Shown piece after piece: positions 37,549-46,378 of a stretch of 46,418 nucleotides of DNA. Location of the stretch: contig JAADGP010000035.1 of assembly GCA_013152315.1 (NCBI GenBank), positions 1 to 46,418 of the forward strand. The letters run 5' to 3'. The stretch's first letter is position 1. Each line of letters begins with the position of its first letter. The position numbers and the translations under genes were made by a program. The stretch is from FCB group bacterium. GTDB lineage: Bacteria > Fidelibacterota > Marinisomatia > Marinisomatales > JAADGP01. The notes beneath the pieces were generated by a model. That model was not told the origin of the DNA and did no database searches. It saw only the letters and a program-made list of their open reading frames with translations.

Positions 37549-39603
37549 TTAAATTGTTTGAAAAACCAGGATTATTATTATGCCCAAAAGAGCGAATAAG
37601 AGGTAACTCTGCAAACGTCCTGTCTGCAGTCCGCGTAAGACTGCTCCCAGATAACGAATCACGCGACCGATACCGTCGATAATCCCCTGATCAAGACCAT
37701 CGTAATCCAATTTACCGGACAGATTCGACAGCCAGGTCGTCACACGGCCAAACCCGTTGATAAAATATTTATCGTAAAGGTCCCAATCAAGGTAACCGAT
37801 ACGGTCAGCCAAACCAAGAACCGGGCGATAAAGATACTTCGCATATAACTCATCCACGAAATATTTACCCGCCGAAAGGCGATAAAAAGGCTTGAGCTTT
37901 TCGGCCCACGCCGCGGGCGATAGTTTTCCTTTCAGGTACATAAGCCAGGCCAGCAGGATACCAAGGGCCACAACCACGATGGAAATTCCCATGGCCGGAT
38001 AATGGCTGTGGTGCATTCCTTCCTCAATTTCGGAAGCAATGACCGGCCCCATTTCAACCGGTACCACGGAATCCCGGGCAACAATTAAAGTGCTGAACCA
38101 CCCTTTATCCGATAACGGATTCACGTTTGGCAGGGTATAAAAAATGAACAAACACAAGGTTGCCAACAAAATCAGCGGGAAAGTCATTTCCCGGGGGGAT
38201 TCCTGAATTTCATTATAAATATCGGGACGACGCGGCTGGTTATGAAACGTCATGTACATCAACCGAAACATATAGAAAGCCGTAATCAAAGCGGCGCCAA
38301 ATCCAAAAACGGGCAATAAGAAGTGTTGGGGATATTTACCGGCAAAGGACAATGTTCCGGCAAGGATCGCGTCTTTCGAGAGAAAGCCGGAAAAAAACGG
38401 GACCCCGGAGATGGCCAGGGTACTGGCCATCATCGACCAGTACGTAATCGGCATTTTGGATTTGAAACCACCCATGTTACGCATATCCTGCGGATCGGTC
38501 TCATGATCCTGTTTTTTATGCAGGGCATGATGCATGGAATGGATCACGCTGCCGGCGCCGTAAAACAAATTGGCTTTGAACATCGCATGGGTAAGCAGAT
38601 GAAAAAAGGCGGCCACGTACGCGCCGGTCCCCACGGAAAGGATCATGTACCCTAACTGGCTGACGGTCGAATAGGCCAACACCTGCTTGATATCGTTGCG
38701 GGTAATCGCAATCGTCGCCGCAAAAAAGGCGGTAAAGCCGCCAATATAGGCGACAACGAGCAAGGTATCGGGGGTCATTAATCCGAATAGACGCACCATC
38801 ATATATACGCCGGCGGCGACCATCGTGGCGGCATGGATTAAGGCGGAGACGGGAGTGGGACCTTCCATCGCGTCCGGCAGCCAGATATGCAGCGGAAACT
38901 GGGCTGATTTACCCACCGCTCCCATAAACAATCCGATTCCTCCCAGGGTAAGCAAGGTACCGGTAAGTTTTCCGGCGGCCACGCCCGCGAAAATATCGCC
39001 ATAAGAAAAGGAACCGATCGCCGTAAAGAAGATCAGAATACCGATAAAGAAACCAATATCACCAACGCGGTTGGTCAAAAAGGCCTTCTTTCCGGCATTG
39101 GCGGCGGAATCCTTCTCGAACCAAAAGCCGATCAGGAGGTACGAGCTCAATCCGACTAATTCCCAACTCATGTAAAGAAATACCAGATTATCGGCCAGAA
39201 TTATGCCGTTCATACTGAAAGTGAAGAGCGACAAGAAAGCGTAATATCGTGAATAACGTGGATCCCCGGCCATGTACTTGAGAGAATAAATATGACTCAT
39301 ACTGGAAATGAGCGCCACTACCAACAGCATGACAATGGTAATATTATCGATCAGGAATCCCATCCGGATCTGAAAGGCCCCCTGGTCAATCCAGGTGAAA
39401 GCCGCCTGGGTTTTAAAATCAGGATTATAATTCAACAACATGCTGGCAAACATGGCCAGGGCCAATACCAGGGTGGTTAAAATGGCCCCGATGGAAACCC
39501 AGTCGCCCTGCCGCGGGAGACGTTTTCCCACAAATATCTGTATCGCAAAAGCGATCAGCGGCAGGAAATAGATTACCAGGGCGTATTGAATGAAGATATT
39601 CAT
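37549..39603 (-). CDS. nuoL: NADH-quinone oxidoreductase subunit L
   Basis: A 684-residue antiporter-like subunit with about 16 helices. Channel motifs: MSWELVGLSSYLLIGFWFEKD with the Glu, SAQFPLHIWLPDAMEGPTPVSALIHAATMV with the Lys/His region, and YSTVSQLGYMILSVG. The C-terminal part includes a long region matching the lateral amphipathic helix and the final helix (LFALLGIIIILVFQTI). It overlaps nuoK by 4 bases. Confidence 0.97.
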   Translation of the reverse strand: MNIFIQYALVIYFLPLIAFAIQIFVGKRLPRQGDWVSIGAILTTLVLALAMFASMLLNYNPDFKTQAAFTWIDQGAFQIRMGFLIDNITIVMLLVVALISSMSHIYSLKYMAGDPRYSRYYAFLSLFTFSMNGIILADNLVFLYMSWELVGLSSYLLIGFWFEKDSAANAGKKAFLTNRVGDIGFFIGILIFFTAIGSFSYGDIFAGVAAGKLTGTLLTLGGIGLFMGAVGKSAQFPLHIWLPDAMEGPTPVSALIHAATMVAAGVYMMVRLFGLMTPDTLLVVAYIGGFTAFFAATIAITRNDIKQVLAYSTVSQLGYMILSVGTGAYVAAFFHLLTHAMFKANLFYGAGSVIHSMHHALHKKQDHETDPQDMRNMGGFKSKMPITYWSMMASTLAISGVPFFSGFLSKDAILAGTLSFAGKYPQHFLLPVFGFGAALITAFYMFRLMYMTFHNQPRRPDIYNEIQESPREMTFPLILLATLCLFIFYTLPNVNPLSDKGWFSTLIVARDSVVPVEMGPVIASEIEEGMHHSHYPAMGISIVVVALGILLAWLMYLKGKLSPAAWAEKLKPFYRLSAGKYFVDELYAKYLYRPVLGLADRIGYLDWDLYDKYFINGFGRVTTWLSNLSGKLDYDGLDQGIIDGIGRVIRYLGAVLRGLQTGRLQSYLLFALLGIIIILVFQTI

Positions 39604-39905
39604 CGTTGTAACTGTTGTGCTTCGTCGACGTTTATGGACTTAAAGTTCTGATATAGATTGATGATAATGGCCAAGGCCACGGCCGCTTCCGCAGCCGCCA
39701 TAATGATGACAAATAACGCGAAAATATGTCCGGAAAAATTCATCCCCCCAAATCGCGCAAAAGCCACGAAATTGATATTCGCGGAATTCAGAATCAGCTC
39801 AATACCCATGAGAACGGCCACTCCGTTACGACGGGTAATGACGGCGAATAAACCCAAACAAAACAAAATCGCGGCCACGATCAAATAACTGTTTAACTGT
39901 TCCAT
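39600..39905 (-). CDS. nuoK: NADH-quinone oxidoreductase subunit K
   Basis: A 101-residue three-helix subunit (MnhC/MrpC-like). The conserved glutamates are in GIELILNSANINFVAF and in AAAEAAVALAI. The length is exactly normal. It starts one base into the nuoJ stop and overlaps nuoL by 4 bases, so it is tightly coupled. Identity is secure from both sequence and position. Confidence 0.97.
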   Translation of the reverse strand: MEQLNSYLIVAAILFCLGLFAVITRRNGVAVLMGIELILNSANINFVAFARFGGMNFSGHIFALFVIIMAAAEAAVALAIIINLYQNFKSINVDEAQQLQR

Positions 39906-40393
39906 TAGTTACCTTTCCGTGACAGGACCGCCGCGCCCAACAGCGCTCCCAGTAATAATACCGAAGCTACTTCGAACGGAAGCAGATAATCCGTCATTAA
40001 CAATTTCCCGATTTCACCGGCTGTTCCCTGCGGCTCCGGAGCCGCTGCCACCAACCATGGCGTCCTGACGATCATCCACGCCAAGGCGGCGAACAAAAAT
40101 AAAACGACGATTCCTCCCACGCCCTGCTGGATGCTGGTATGCGCAATATCCACGCTGGTGATTTTGTGGGTCAACATGATTCCAAACAAAATCAGGATCA
40201 GGATGCCGCCGATATAAATCAACACCTGGACACCGGCCAGGAAATCGGCCCACAGGAATATATAGAGACCGGCAACTCCGAAAAAGGTAAACAACAAGGA
40301 GATTGCCGAATAAAAAAGGTTCCTGCTGGTTACCACGATAAACGCCGATACCAGCGTTACCGCCACCACAAGCCAAAAAGCCGCTTCGGCCAT
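39905..40393 (-). CDS. nuoJ: NADH-quinone oxidoreductase subunit J
   Basis: A 162-residue five-helix subunit. The conserved SAFIVVTSRNLFYSAISLLFTFFGVAGLY and the FLAGVQVLIYIGGILILILFGIML helix with its pi-bulge region are clear. It is the least conserved of the membrane subunits, yet family features and position between nuoI and nuoK leave little doubt. It starts with ATG at the nuoI stop. Confidence 0.96.
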   Translation of the reverse strand: MAEAAFWLVVAVTLVSAFIVVTSRNLFYSAISLLFTFFGVAGLYIFLWADFLAGVQVLIYIGGILILILFGIMLTHKITSVDIAHTSIQQGVGGIVVLFLFAALAWMIVRTPWLVAAAPEPQGTAGEIGKLLMTDYLLPFEVASVLLLGALLGAAVLSRKGN

Positions 40394-40968
40394 TAAGCTG
40401 CCACTCCTTCCGTCCGGGGTTTGGCCGAAGAAGTGGTGATGCGCTCCACTTCCTCCGGACTAACGTTCGCGAAACGGTAGATCAAATTACACCGGTCGAA
40501 TTCGGAAAATTCGTAATCGATGGGATGCTTGCCGGAATTGGGACCTCCGGTCATATAAATACAACTTTCGGGACAGGGATAGGTACACAAATTACAATAC
40601 ATGCACTCACTCATATCGATATCGAAACGGGTGACCAACAGGCGTTTTTTGGTATCATTGGAGGTAGTCCCCAAATCAACATCCTTGGGTACTTTCACGG
40701 TGGTAATATGAATACAGCCCACCGGACATGCCCGCTCGCATTTCATGCATCCGATACAATCATCGATATCCACGTGCAACCGGGACCGGATTACGTTGTA
40801 ATCGTCATGATCGAAACCGATCTTGCGCTCCGGGCGCGGCCATTTTTCCTCCGGGTATTGCAGGGTCACGTATCCCCGGCGAATATGCCACAGGTGTTTG
40901 AGAGTCACTCCCAGGCCGATCATCAGGGTGGTCACCGTTTCCCATATATTTGCGAAATAGCGACTCAT
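40393..40968 (-). CDS. nuoI: NADH-quinone oxidoreductase subunit I (two 4Fe-4S)
   Basis: A 191-residue ferredoxin-like subunit carrying clusters N6a and N6b. The eight ligands are in CIGCMKCERACP (71-82) and CMYCNLCTYPCP (122-133). An insertion of about 25 residues between the motifs (around DVDLGTTSNDTKKR) is like the form I recall from Bacteroidetes and Chlorobi. The electron input NuoE/F/G subunits are not encoded here, so NuoI may be the entry side for another donor. It is separated from nuoH by 46 bases. Confidence 0.96.
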   Translation of the reverse strand: MSRYFANIWETVTTLMIGLGVTLKHLWHIRRGYVTLQYPEEKWPRPERKIGFDHDDYNVIRSRLHVDIDDCIGCMKCERACPVGCIHITTVKVPKDVDLGTTSNDTKKRLLVTRFDIDMSECMYCNLCTYPCPESCIYMTGGPNSGKHPIDYEFSEFDRCNLIYRFANVSPEEVERITTSSAKPRTEGVAA

Positions 40969-41014
40969 TGCTCCGTCCCTTCCTTCGATTCCGATCGGAA
41001 GCCGAACATGAAAT

Positions 41015-42058
41015 CTATCCGATGTACAAAGACCACAATCCCACTCCGAAAATATTCAGCAAAGCCAATGGTAATAATACTTTCCAGGCCACACCCATCA
41101 GTTGGTCAACACGCAGGCGCGGAAAAGTCCAACGAAACCAGATCATAACGAATATCAGGAATAATACTTTTCCGAAGAACCAGAACAATCCCCACGCACC
41201 GGAATCCATAAACCCCGGAACCGGACTTTGCCAACCTCCGAGAAAGGCCACGGTGGCAATTCCGCAGACGATAAACATGTTGGCGTATTCGCTCAAAAAG
41301 AAAAACGCCCAACGCATGCCGGAGTACTCGGTGTGAAAACCGGCTACCAATTCGGATTCGGCCTCGGGGATATCGAAAGGAGTCCGGTTCGTTTCCGCCA
41401 CGCCACTGATGAAATAGATAAAGAAGGCCAGGAAAGCGAAAGGATTGTTAAATATGATCCAGTTCGGCAGGATGCCCCAGATTACCCCTTCCTGACTGCG
41501 AATAATGCCCTGGAGATCCAGCGTGCTGGTGAGCATAACAACGACAATAATGGAGAGGGCGGCCGGAATTTCATAACTGACAATTTGCGCGGCCGAACGC
41601 AAAGCTCCGTAAAGCGACCATTTATTATCGGAAGCCCAACCGGCCGTGATCAACCCGACCACACCAAGGGAGCAAACGGCAAGGAGATAAAAAATGCCAA
41701 GATTGATATCAATCACCTGAATATATTCGCTGAAGGGCAACGCGGCAATGGCGATAAACGCGCCGATGAAAATAATGTAAGGAGCGATGATAAACAGTCG
41801 CCGATCCGCAGCCCGGGGAATAATATCCTCTTTCAAAATCAATTTCAGGGCGTCGGCAACGGTCTGGAGCATTCCCCATTTGCCGGCATGGAACCCGGCC
41901 CCCTGCCCCATGGGGCCTAAACGATCCTGCATAAAAGCGGATAACTTTCGTTCCGCGTAAACGGCCGCCAGGGCATTCACCGCCATCAGGCCAAACAATA
42001 AAAGGCCGGCCAGAATCAGCCACAGTAACCATTCCAGGGATGTCAAATTTTCAAACAT
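41015..42058 (-). CDS. nuoH: NADH-quinone oxidoreductase subunit H
   Basis: A 347-residue, eight-helix membrane subunit that forms the quinone chamber with NuoB and NuoD. Signatures: ERKLSAFMQDRLGPMGQG, LKLILKEDIIPRAADR, the conserved acidic loop ETNRTPFDIPEAESELVAGFHTEYSGM, and FWFRWTFPRLRVDQLMG-like WFRWTFPRLRVDQLM. It overlaps the nuoD stop (TGATG). Confidence 0.97.
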   Translation of the reverse strand: MFENLTSLEWLLWLILAGLLLFGLMAVNALAAVYAERKLSAFMQDRLGPMGQGAGFHAGKWGMLQTVADALKLILKEDIIPRAADRRLFIIAPYIIFIGAFIAIAALPFSEYIQVIDINLGIFYLLAVCSLGVVGLITAGWASDNKWSLYGALRSAAQIVSYEIPAALSIIVVVMLTSTLDLQGIIRSQEGVIWGILPNWIIFNNPFAFLAFFIYFISGVAETNRTPFDIPEAESELVAGFHTEYSGMRWAFFFLSEYANMFIVCGIATVAFLGGWQSPVPGFMDSGAWGLFWFFGKVLFLIFVMIWFRWTFPRLRVDQLMGVAWKVLLPLALLNIFGVGLWSLYIG

Positions 42059-43200
42059 CAGCGGTCTATTTCTCCCAACACAATATCCAGACTACCCAAT
42101 ATGGCCAAGACATCGGAAATCATCCAACCCCGGGCAATTTCATCCAGGACACAAAGCGCCGTGAAGGCCGGTGAACGCATTTTTATCCTGAAGGGAACCG
42201 GCTTACCGCTACTGATAATATAATACCCCAAATCTCCCCGCGGACTTTCGGTCCGTTTATAAATGGACCCTTTGGGAGGTCGTACTTTTTTCGGCAGGGC
42301 GGCATGTACGTCGCCTTCGGAAGGCATTTTCTGCAATGCCTGACGAATAATCTTCACGCTTTCCAGCATTTCCTGCACCCGCACCCAGTACCGGTCCCAG
42401 CAATCTCCCACCGAACCCACCAGGCCTTTTCCTACCGGAATATCAAACTCAAATCGATCATAAACGGAATAAGGTTCCGCCTTCCTGAGATCCCAGGCCA
42501 CGCCGGAACCCCTCAGATTGGGACCGGTCACGCCGTAATTAATGGCCACCTCGGCCGGCAATACGCCGATATCGGCCGTCCGCTCAATGAAAATCTTGTT
42601 ATAGGTCAGGAGGTCATTATATTCTTTTACCTGGGGCTCAAAATAGTCCAAAAAGTCGTACGCCGCTTCGACAAAACCCACCGGCAAATCATGGGACAAT
42701 CCTCCGACCCACATGTAATTGTATAACAGTCGCGCTCCACACGTCATCTCGAACAGGTCCAGGATGCGTTCCCGGTCGCGAAACATGTACAGAAAGGGCG
42801 TGAAGGCGCCGATATCCAGGCCGTAAGTCCCCAGGGCCAGTAAATGGCTGGCAATCCGGTTTAATTCGGCCATGATCACCCGGATATATTCCACCCTTTC
42901 CGGAACTTCGATACCCATCAATTCTTCCACGGCCACCACGTAGCCGAAATTATTGTTCATGGAAGCAATGTAGTCACAACGGTCGGTGTACGGAATCACC
43001 TGCTCATAGGAAAGGTTTTCACAATGCTTTTCAAAACAACGATGTAAATAACCGATGATGGGGGTGATTTCGGAAACGATTTCCCCGTCGGTTTTTACTT
43101 TTAACCGTAACACGCCGTGGGTACTGGGGTGCTGAGGTCCTATATTGAGGACCATTTCCTCACCCTCTACCTGTAAAACGTTCAAATCCTGTTCACTCAA
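42058..43200 (-). CDS. nuoD: NADH-quinone oxidoreductase subunit D
   Basis: A 380-residue subunit forming the quinone site with NuoB. Motifs: NIGPQHPSTHGVLRL with the quinone-site His, IGYLHRCFEKHCENLSYEQ, YVAVEELMGIEVPER, GPNLRGSGVAWDLRK and MSDVLAILGSLDIVLGEIDR at the C-terminus. The start is TTG, with an ATG 16 codons in as the alternative (MVLNIGPQHP). NuoD proteins usually have an N-terminal extension before this motif, so the TTG is favoured. The TTG overlaps the stop of a small ORF in the nuoC-nuoD gap. Confidence 0.96.
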   Translation of the reverse strand: MSEQDLNVLQVEGEEMVLNIGPQHPSTHGVLRLKVKTDGEIVSEITPIIGYLHRCFEKHCENLSYEQVIPYTDRCDYIASMNNNFGYVVAVEELMGIEVPERVEYIRVIMAELNRIASHLLALGTYGLDIGAFTPFLYMFRDRERILDLFEMTCGARLLYNYMWVGGLSHDLPVGFVEAAYDFLDYFEPQVKEYNDLLTYNKIFIERTADIGVLPAEVAINYGVTGPNLRGSGVAWDLRKAEPYSVYDRFEFDIPVGKGLVGSVGDCWDRYWVRVQEMLESVKIIRQALQKMPSEGDVHAALPKKVRPPKGSIYKRTESPRGDLGYYIISSGKPVPFRIKMRSPAFTALCVLDEIARGWMISDVLAILGSLDIVLGEIDR

Positions 43201-43307
43201 CGGTTCTTACCATCCCAAATGGTTAAATCGGCAGTATTGACAACGGGTCTTCCCGCGCCACGGAAGGGGTACAACAAAAGGTCGATATCTGAAATTGGTT
43301 TCAACAT
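43197..43307 (-). CDS. Possible 36-residue gene between nuoC and nuoD
   Basis: An ATG-started ORF 15 bases after the nuoC stop. GGGGGA sits directly before the ATG, and its stop TGA overlaps the TTG start of nuoD (TTGA). The peptide begins MLKPISDIDLLLYPFRG and ends with WDGKNR. It fills the only gap over 100 bases within the nuo run. I recognise no family. It is soluble-looking, without a membrane helix. The exact fit suggests a real small gene or a coupling leader for nuoD, but chance is possible. Confidence 0.4.
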   Translation of the reverse strand: MLKPISDIDLLLYPFRGAGRPVVNTADLTIWDGKNR

Positions 43308-43322
43308 TCCCCCGTTATAAAA

Positions 43323-43814
43323 TTATTCCCACTCTTCCTTTATTTTCGGGACCACAATACCATGATACGTTTCCGGCGTCTCATAGTCCTTTCGCAAGGG
43401 CCAGCCGACCCAGTCATCCGGTAACAGGATACGACGCAAGTTTCGATGACCGGTGAATACGATCCCGTACATATCATACACTTCCCGTTCAAACCAGTCG
43501 GCCACGCGCCAAATCTTTTCGACCGAAGGCACTTCGGGAGCCGTTCGGTCAAGAACAATACGAATTTCCAGCTTATGTTTATGCTCCATGGAATGCAGAT
43601 TGTAACGCACTTCCAGGTGCGCTTCCGGTCCCCAGTCCACACCGGTAATACATTGCAGGGAATCAAATTTTAATTCGGGGGTATCGTGCAAAAAAGTGGC
43701 GATCTCAAACCATTCGCCGGGTCGCACTTCCAGATAGTCCTCGGTTTCGGCTTCCTGTTCAACGATGGCCGCGGGAAAGGCCTTTTTTAAAATGGTCCGG
43801 ATATCCTGGCTCAT
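43323..43814 (-). CDS. nuoC: NADH-quinone oxidoreductase subunit C
   Basis: A 163-residue soluble subunit of the 30-kDa family. Signatures are LQCITGVDW, the central [18 protein letters not shown] and the diagnostic [31 protein letters not shown] with PLRKDYE. It is separate from NuoD, not fused. It starts at an ATG that overlaps the nuoB stop by 4 bases. Confidence 0.96.
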   Translation of the reverse strand: MSQDIRTILKKAFPAAIVEQEAETEDYLEVRPGEWFEIATFLHDTPELKFDSLQCITGVDWGPEAHLEVRYNLHSMEHKHKLEIRIVLDRTAPEVPSVEKIWRVADWFEREVYDMYGIVFTGHRNLRRILLPDDWVGWPLRKDYETPETYHGIVVPKIKEEWE

Positions 43815-44305
43815 GTGCCGGTCTTCCTGGTTAAGGGGCGCTCATGCCTGATTTTTTCCTGTAATTTCAACAACCCGTCCAACAGGGCTTCCGGACGCGG
43901 GGGACACCCCGGGATATAAACATCGACGGGAACGACCAGATCCACGCCCTTTAACACGTGGTAGCCGTATTTCCAATAAGGACCACCGCTGGTGGCGCAA
44001 CTACCCATGGCAATCACATACTTGGGGTCGGCCATCTGTTCATATAAACGTTTCACACGGAGCCCCATTTTCAACGTCACCGTCCCCGAGACAATCATTA
44101 CATCGGCCTGTCGCGGCGATGACCGCGGCATCATTCCGATGCGTTCCAAGTCATGGCGGCTGGCGGCGGTAGCCATCATTTCAATGGCGCAACAGGCTAA
44201 ACCAAACTGGAAATACCAGGGCGACGTCGAGCGGGCCCAACTCAATAATTTATCCACGGAAGCGACAACAATATTGTCCTGGAATTTATGTTCTAACACA
44301 CCCAT
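43811..44305 (-). CDS. nuoB: NADH-quinone oxidoreductase subunit B (cluster N2)
   Basis: A 164-residue subunit carrying the terminal 4Fe-4S cluster N2. Its ligands are Cys38-Cys39 in [11 protein letters not shown], Cys103 in [12 protein letters not shown] and Cys134 in [16 protein letters not shown]. All four are present. [13 protein letters not shown] is also typical. The start ATG follows the nuoA stop by two bases. Confidence 0.97.
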   Translation of the reverse strand: MGVLEHKFQDNIVVASVDKLLSWARSTSPWYFQFGLACCAIEMMATAASRHDLERIGMMPRSSPRQADVMIVSGTVTLKMGLRVKRLYEQMADPKYVIAMGSCATSGGPYWKYGYHVLKGVDLVVPVDVYIPGCPPRPEALLDGLLKLQEKIRHERPLTRKTGT

Positions 44306-44307
44306 GG

Positions 44308-44730
44308 TTACTTCGTCTCCGGATTATCAAAACCCAATTCCCGGTAGCGGCCCCGGGCATATTTCAAGCGCAATTTAACCCAATTCAAATCGGACTTTTT
44401 CCAGACATAAATCAGGCCCACAATTAATATTAAGAGGAAGATTGCCATTTCCACAAACGCCAACAAACCTAATTCCTTAAATACCACGGCCCAGGGGAAT
44501 AAGAAAACAACTTCCACGTCAAAAATCAAAAAGATGAGAGCAATAACATAAAAACGGATATTGAACTGAACCCAGGCCGATCCCTCCGGCACTTCACCGC
44601 ACTCATACGTTGATAATTTTTCATAGCTTGGTTTTGAAGGGGCAATTAAACGCTGGATAAACAGGGGCATAGCGACAAGTATTATCCCCAGGAGGACAAG
44701 AAGTAAAACCGTTCCGTAGTCGTGAACCAT
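44308..44730 (-). CDS. nuoA: NADH-quinone oxidoreductase subunit A
   Basis: A 140-residue three-helix membrane subunit. The conserved loop [20 protein letters not shown] and the acidic helix [17 protein letters not shown] are diagnostic. It is the first gene of the nuo array and lies 128 bases from the divergent proline dehydrogenase gene. A sigma70-like promoter (TTGACT, 18 bases, TAAATT) lies 28-57 bases upstream of the ATG. Confidence 0.97.
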   Translation of the reverse strand: MVHDYGTVLLLVLLGIILVAMPLFIQRLIAPSKPSYEKLSTYECGEVPEGSAWVQFNIRFYVIALIFLIFDVEVVFLFPWAVVFKELGLLAFVEMAIFLLILIVGLIYVWKKSDLNWVKLRLKYARGRYRELGFDNPETK

Positions 44731-44757
44731 CGTTCAGTAGGCCAATTGAAGGCTGAG

Positions 44758-44787
44758 AATTTAGACCGTGCGCTTTCCGTCAGTCAA
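44758..44787 (-). promoter_or_regulatory. Candidate sigma70-type promoter for the nuo-nqr array
   Basis: On the minus strand TTGACT (5 of 6 to the -35 consensus) is followed after 18 bases by TAAATT (4 of 6 to -10). The predicted start is about 20 bases before the nuoA ATG. This is motif matching only; promoters of this lineage may differ. Confidence 0.35.
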
Positions 44788-44821
44788 GGTAAAGTTCCCT
44801 CAAACCATAGAATCAAATGTA

Positions 44822-44851
44822 TTGTCGTGCACAAAGTGTGTACTCTAAATT
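44822..44851 (+). promoter_or_regulatory. Candidate promoter with palindrome in the spacer, upstream of proline dehydrogenase
   Basis: TTGTCG, an 18-base spacer and TAAATT form a weak promoter. The spacer is nearly filled by the imperfect inverted repeat GTGCACA-AAG-TGTGTAC (44827-44843, one mismatch), a typical operator position. The -10 ends 7 bases before the ATG at 44859, so the transcript might be leaderless. Confidence 0.3.
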
Positions 44852-44858
44852 TCACCTT

Positions 44859-45776
44859 ATGTCCTGGTTCAATTCTTCCCTGGCCGTTCTACTGCCCTTT
44901 TTCCCCCGCTGGTTTGCCAAACCGTTTGCCAAACCCTACGTAGCCGGTGAGACGGTTGAGCAGGCAATCGCGGTGGTACGGAGCCTCAATGATCGCGGAT
45001 ACGCCGTCACGCTGGACATTTTAGGTGAACACATTCATTCCCGGGAAGCTTCCTACCGGATTCGTGACGCATACCGGCAATTGTACGATCGGATCGCGGC
45101 GGAAGAAGTCCGTTCCACTATTTCACTGAAATTAACTCACCTGGGCCTGGAAATTGATCCGCTCCTGGCCGAGGAAAATGTACTGGCCGTCCTGGAAAAG
45201 GCACGGGAATACCACAACTTTTTGCGTATCGATATGGAAAATTCGCCCTACACCGATCATACCCTACGCATTTATCAGCGCTGCCGCGATCATTATCCCG
45301 GAGTCGGAACGGTCCTGCAAGCGTACCTGCACCGCACGTTGGCCGACATTGAGCGCCTCAACGGCCCCCGATTCAACGTGCGGATATGCAAGGGCATTTA
45401 CCGTGAGGATCCCACCATCGCCTACCAGGACAAACAAAAGATTCGGGACAATTTTATCCGTGCCGTGCAAACCGTTTTGGAAGGGGAAGGATACGCCGCC
45501 ATTGCCACCCACGACATAACCATTATCGATACCCTGGAAACCTGGATCGAAAACCGCGCGCTCCCGGCCGACCGGTTCGAATTCCAGGCGCTTTACGGGG
45601 TACCCATAGGCCGGCGTTTAAAAAGATTGCTGGCAAAAAACTATAAGGTGCGGATCTATGTCCCCTTTGGCGCAGAATGGTTTGATTACTCCATTCGTCG
45701 CCTGAAAGAAAATCCGCACATTGTGGGCTATATTTTGAAAAACCTGTTCAAACACAAACGCCGGGGACAATATTGA
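44859..45776 (+). CDS. Proline dehydrogenase (stand-alone, PutB/FadM type)
   Basis: A FAD-dependent enzyme oxidising proline to pyrroline-5-carboxylate and passing electrons to quinone. TIM-barrel motifs match the monofunctional family: VTLDILGEHIHSREAS, SLKLTHLGLEID, RIDMENSPYTDHTL, VLQAYLHRT with the FAD Arg/Lys region, RICKGIY.E with substrate Lys, AIATHD, EFQALYGVP and VRIYVPFGAEWFDYSIRRLKENP, which binds proline. I use the ATG at 44859 (about 305 residues). The track start at 44817 adds 14 residues and would cover the candidate promoter. There is no P5C dehydrogenase domain or gene in the window. Confidence 0.92.
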   Translation: MSWFNSSLAVLLPFFPRWFAKPFAKPYVAGETVEQAIAVVRSLNDRGYAVTLDILGEHIHSREASYRIRDAYRQLYDRIAAEEVRSTISLKLTHLGLEIDPLLAEENVLAVLEKAREYHNFLRIDMENSPYTDHTLRIYQRCRDHYPGVGTVLQAYLHRTLADIERLNGPRFNVRICKGIYREDPTIAYQDKQKIRDNFIRAVQTVLEGEGYAAIATHDITIIDTLETWIENRALPADRFEFQALYGVPIGRRLKRLLAKNYKVRIYVPFGAEWFDYSIRRLKENPHIVGYILKNLFKHKRRGQY

Positions 45777-45918
45777 CTCTGTTATCGATGTTTTACCGGA
45801 ATATTAGTGTCGGAGCGCAGCGGATGCGGGAAACGCGTGAAGTCCGCATACCGGTGGATCGATCACCCTTAGCCTTAACCTGAATGAATTTATCTGGTAA
45901 ATGTGAAGGAAAAAAGCC

Positions 45919-46347
45919 ATGAACGAACCGGAAACAATCCGCAAAATTTTGCAGTTAAAAACCATCGCCGTGGTGGGACTGTCACCCAAACCCGAGCGAC
46001 CCAGCTGGCGGATCGCGGCGTATTTAAAATCCGTGGGGTACAAGATCTTCCCCGTGAATCCCGGTTGTTCCGAAATCCTGGATGAACCGTGTTACCCCAC
46101 CTTAAGAGACATCCCTGAAACGGTGGACGTGGTGGACGTATTCCGTCGACCGGAACATGTTTTACCGATTGTGGAAGCGGCGATCGAAATCGGCGCCAAA
46201 GCCCTCTGGCTGCAAGATGGGGTAATAAATGAAAGCGCCGCGCAAAAAGCGGAACAGGCGGGATTACTGGTGGTTATGAACGACTGCATGTTGCGCCAAC
46301 ACAAGGCCCAACAAGACCCGGATTACCATCCGCATTGTGAATTGTAG
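45919..46347 (+). CDS. YccU-like CoA-binding domain protein
   Basis: A 142-residue single CoA-binding (succinyl-CoA synthetase alpha N-terminal type) Rossmann domain. Motifs: TIAVVGLSPKPERPSWRIA, FPVNPGCSEILDEPCYPTL, VDVVDVFRRPEHV and ALWLQDGV followed by the Cys-containing VVMNDCMLRQH. The biochemical role of this family is unknown. A GAAGGA site precedes the ATG by about 8 bases. The 142-base gap before it contains no convincing feature, and it may be co-transcribed with the proline dehydrogenase. Confidence 0.9.
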   Translation: MNEPETIRKILQLKTIAVVGLSPKPERPSWRIAAYLKSVGYKIFPVNPGCSEILDEPCYPTLRDIPETVDVVDVFRRPEHVLPIVEAAIEIGAKALWLQDGVINESAAQKAEQAGLLVVMNDCMLRQHKAQQDPDYHPHCEL

Positions 46348-46378
46348 ATTTAAAGTGTGAAATCCGCCAACCAGCGGA

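Noticed and set aside
45824-45849. Inverted repeat ATGCGG/CCGCAT after the proline dehydrogenase gene
   Set aside because: A 14-base loop and no T-tract, so it is not convincing as a terminator.
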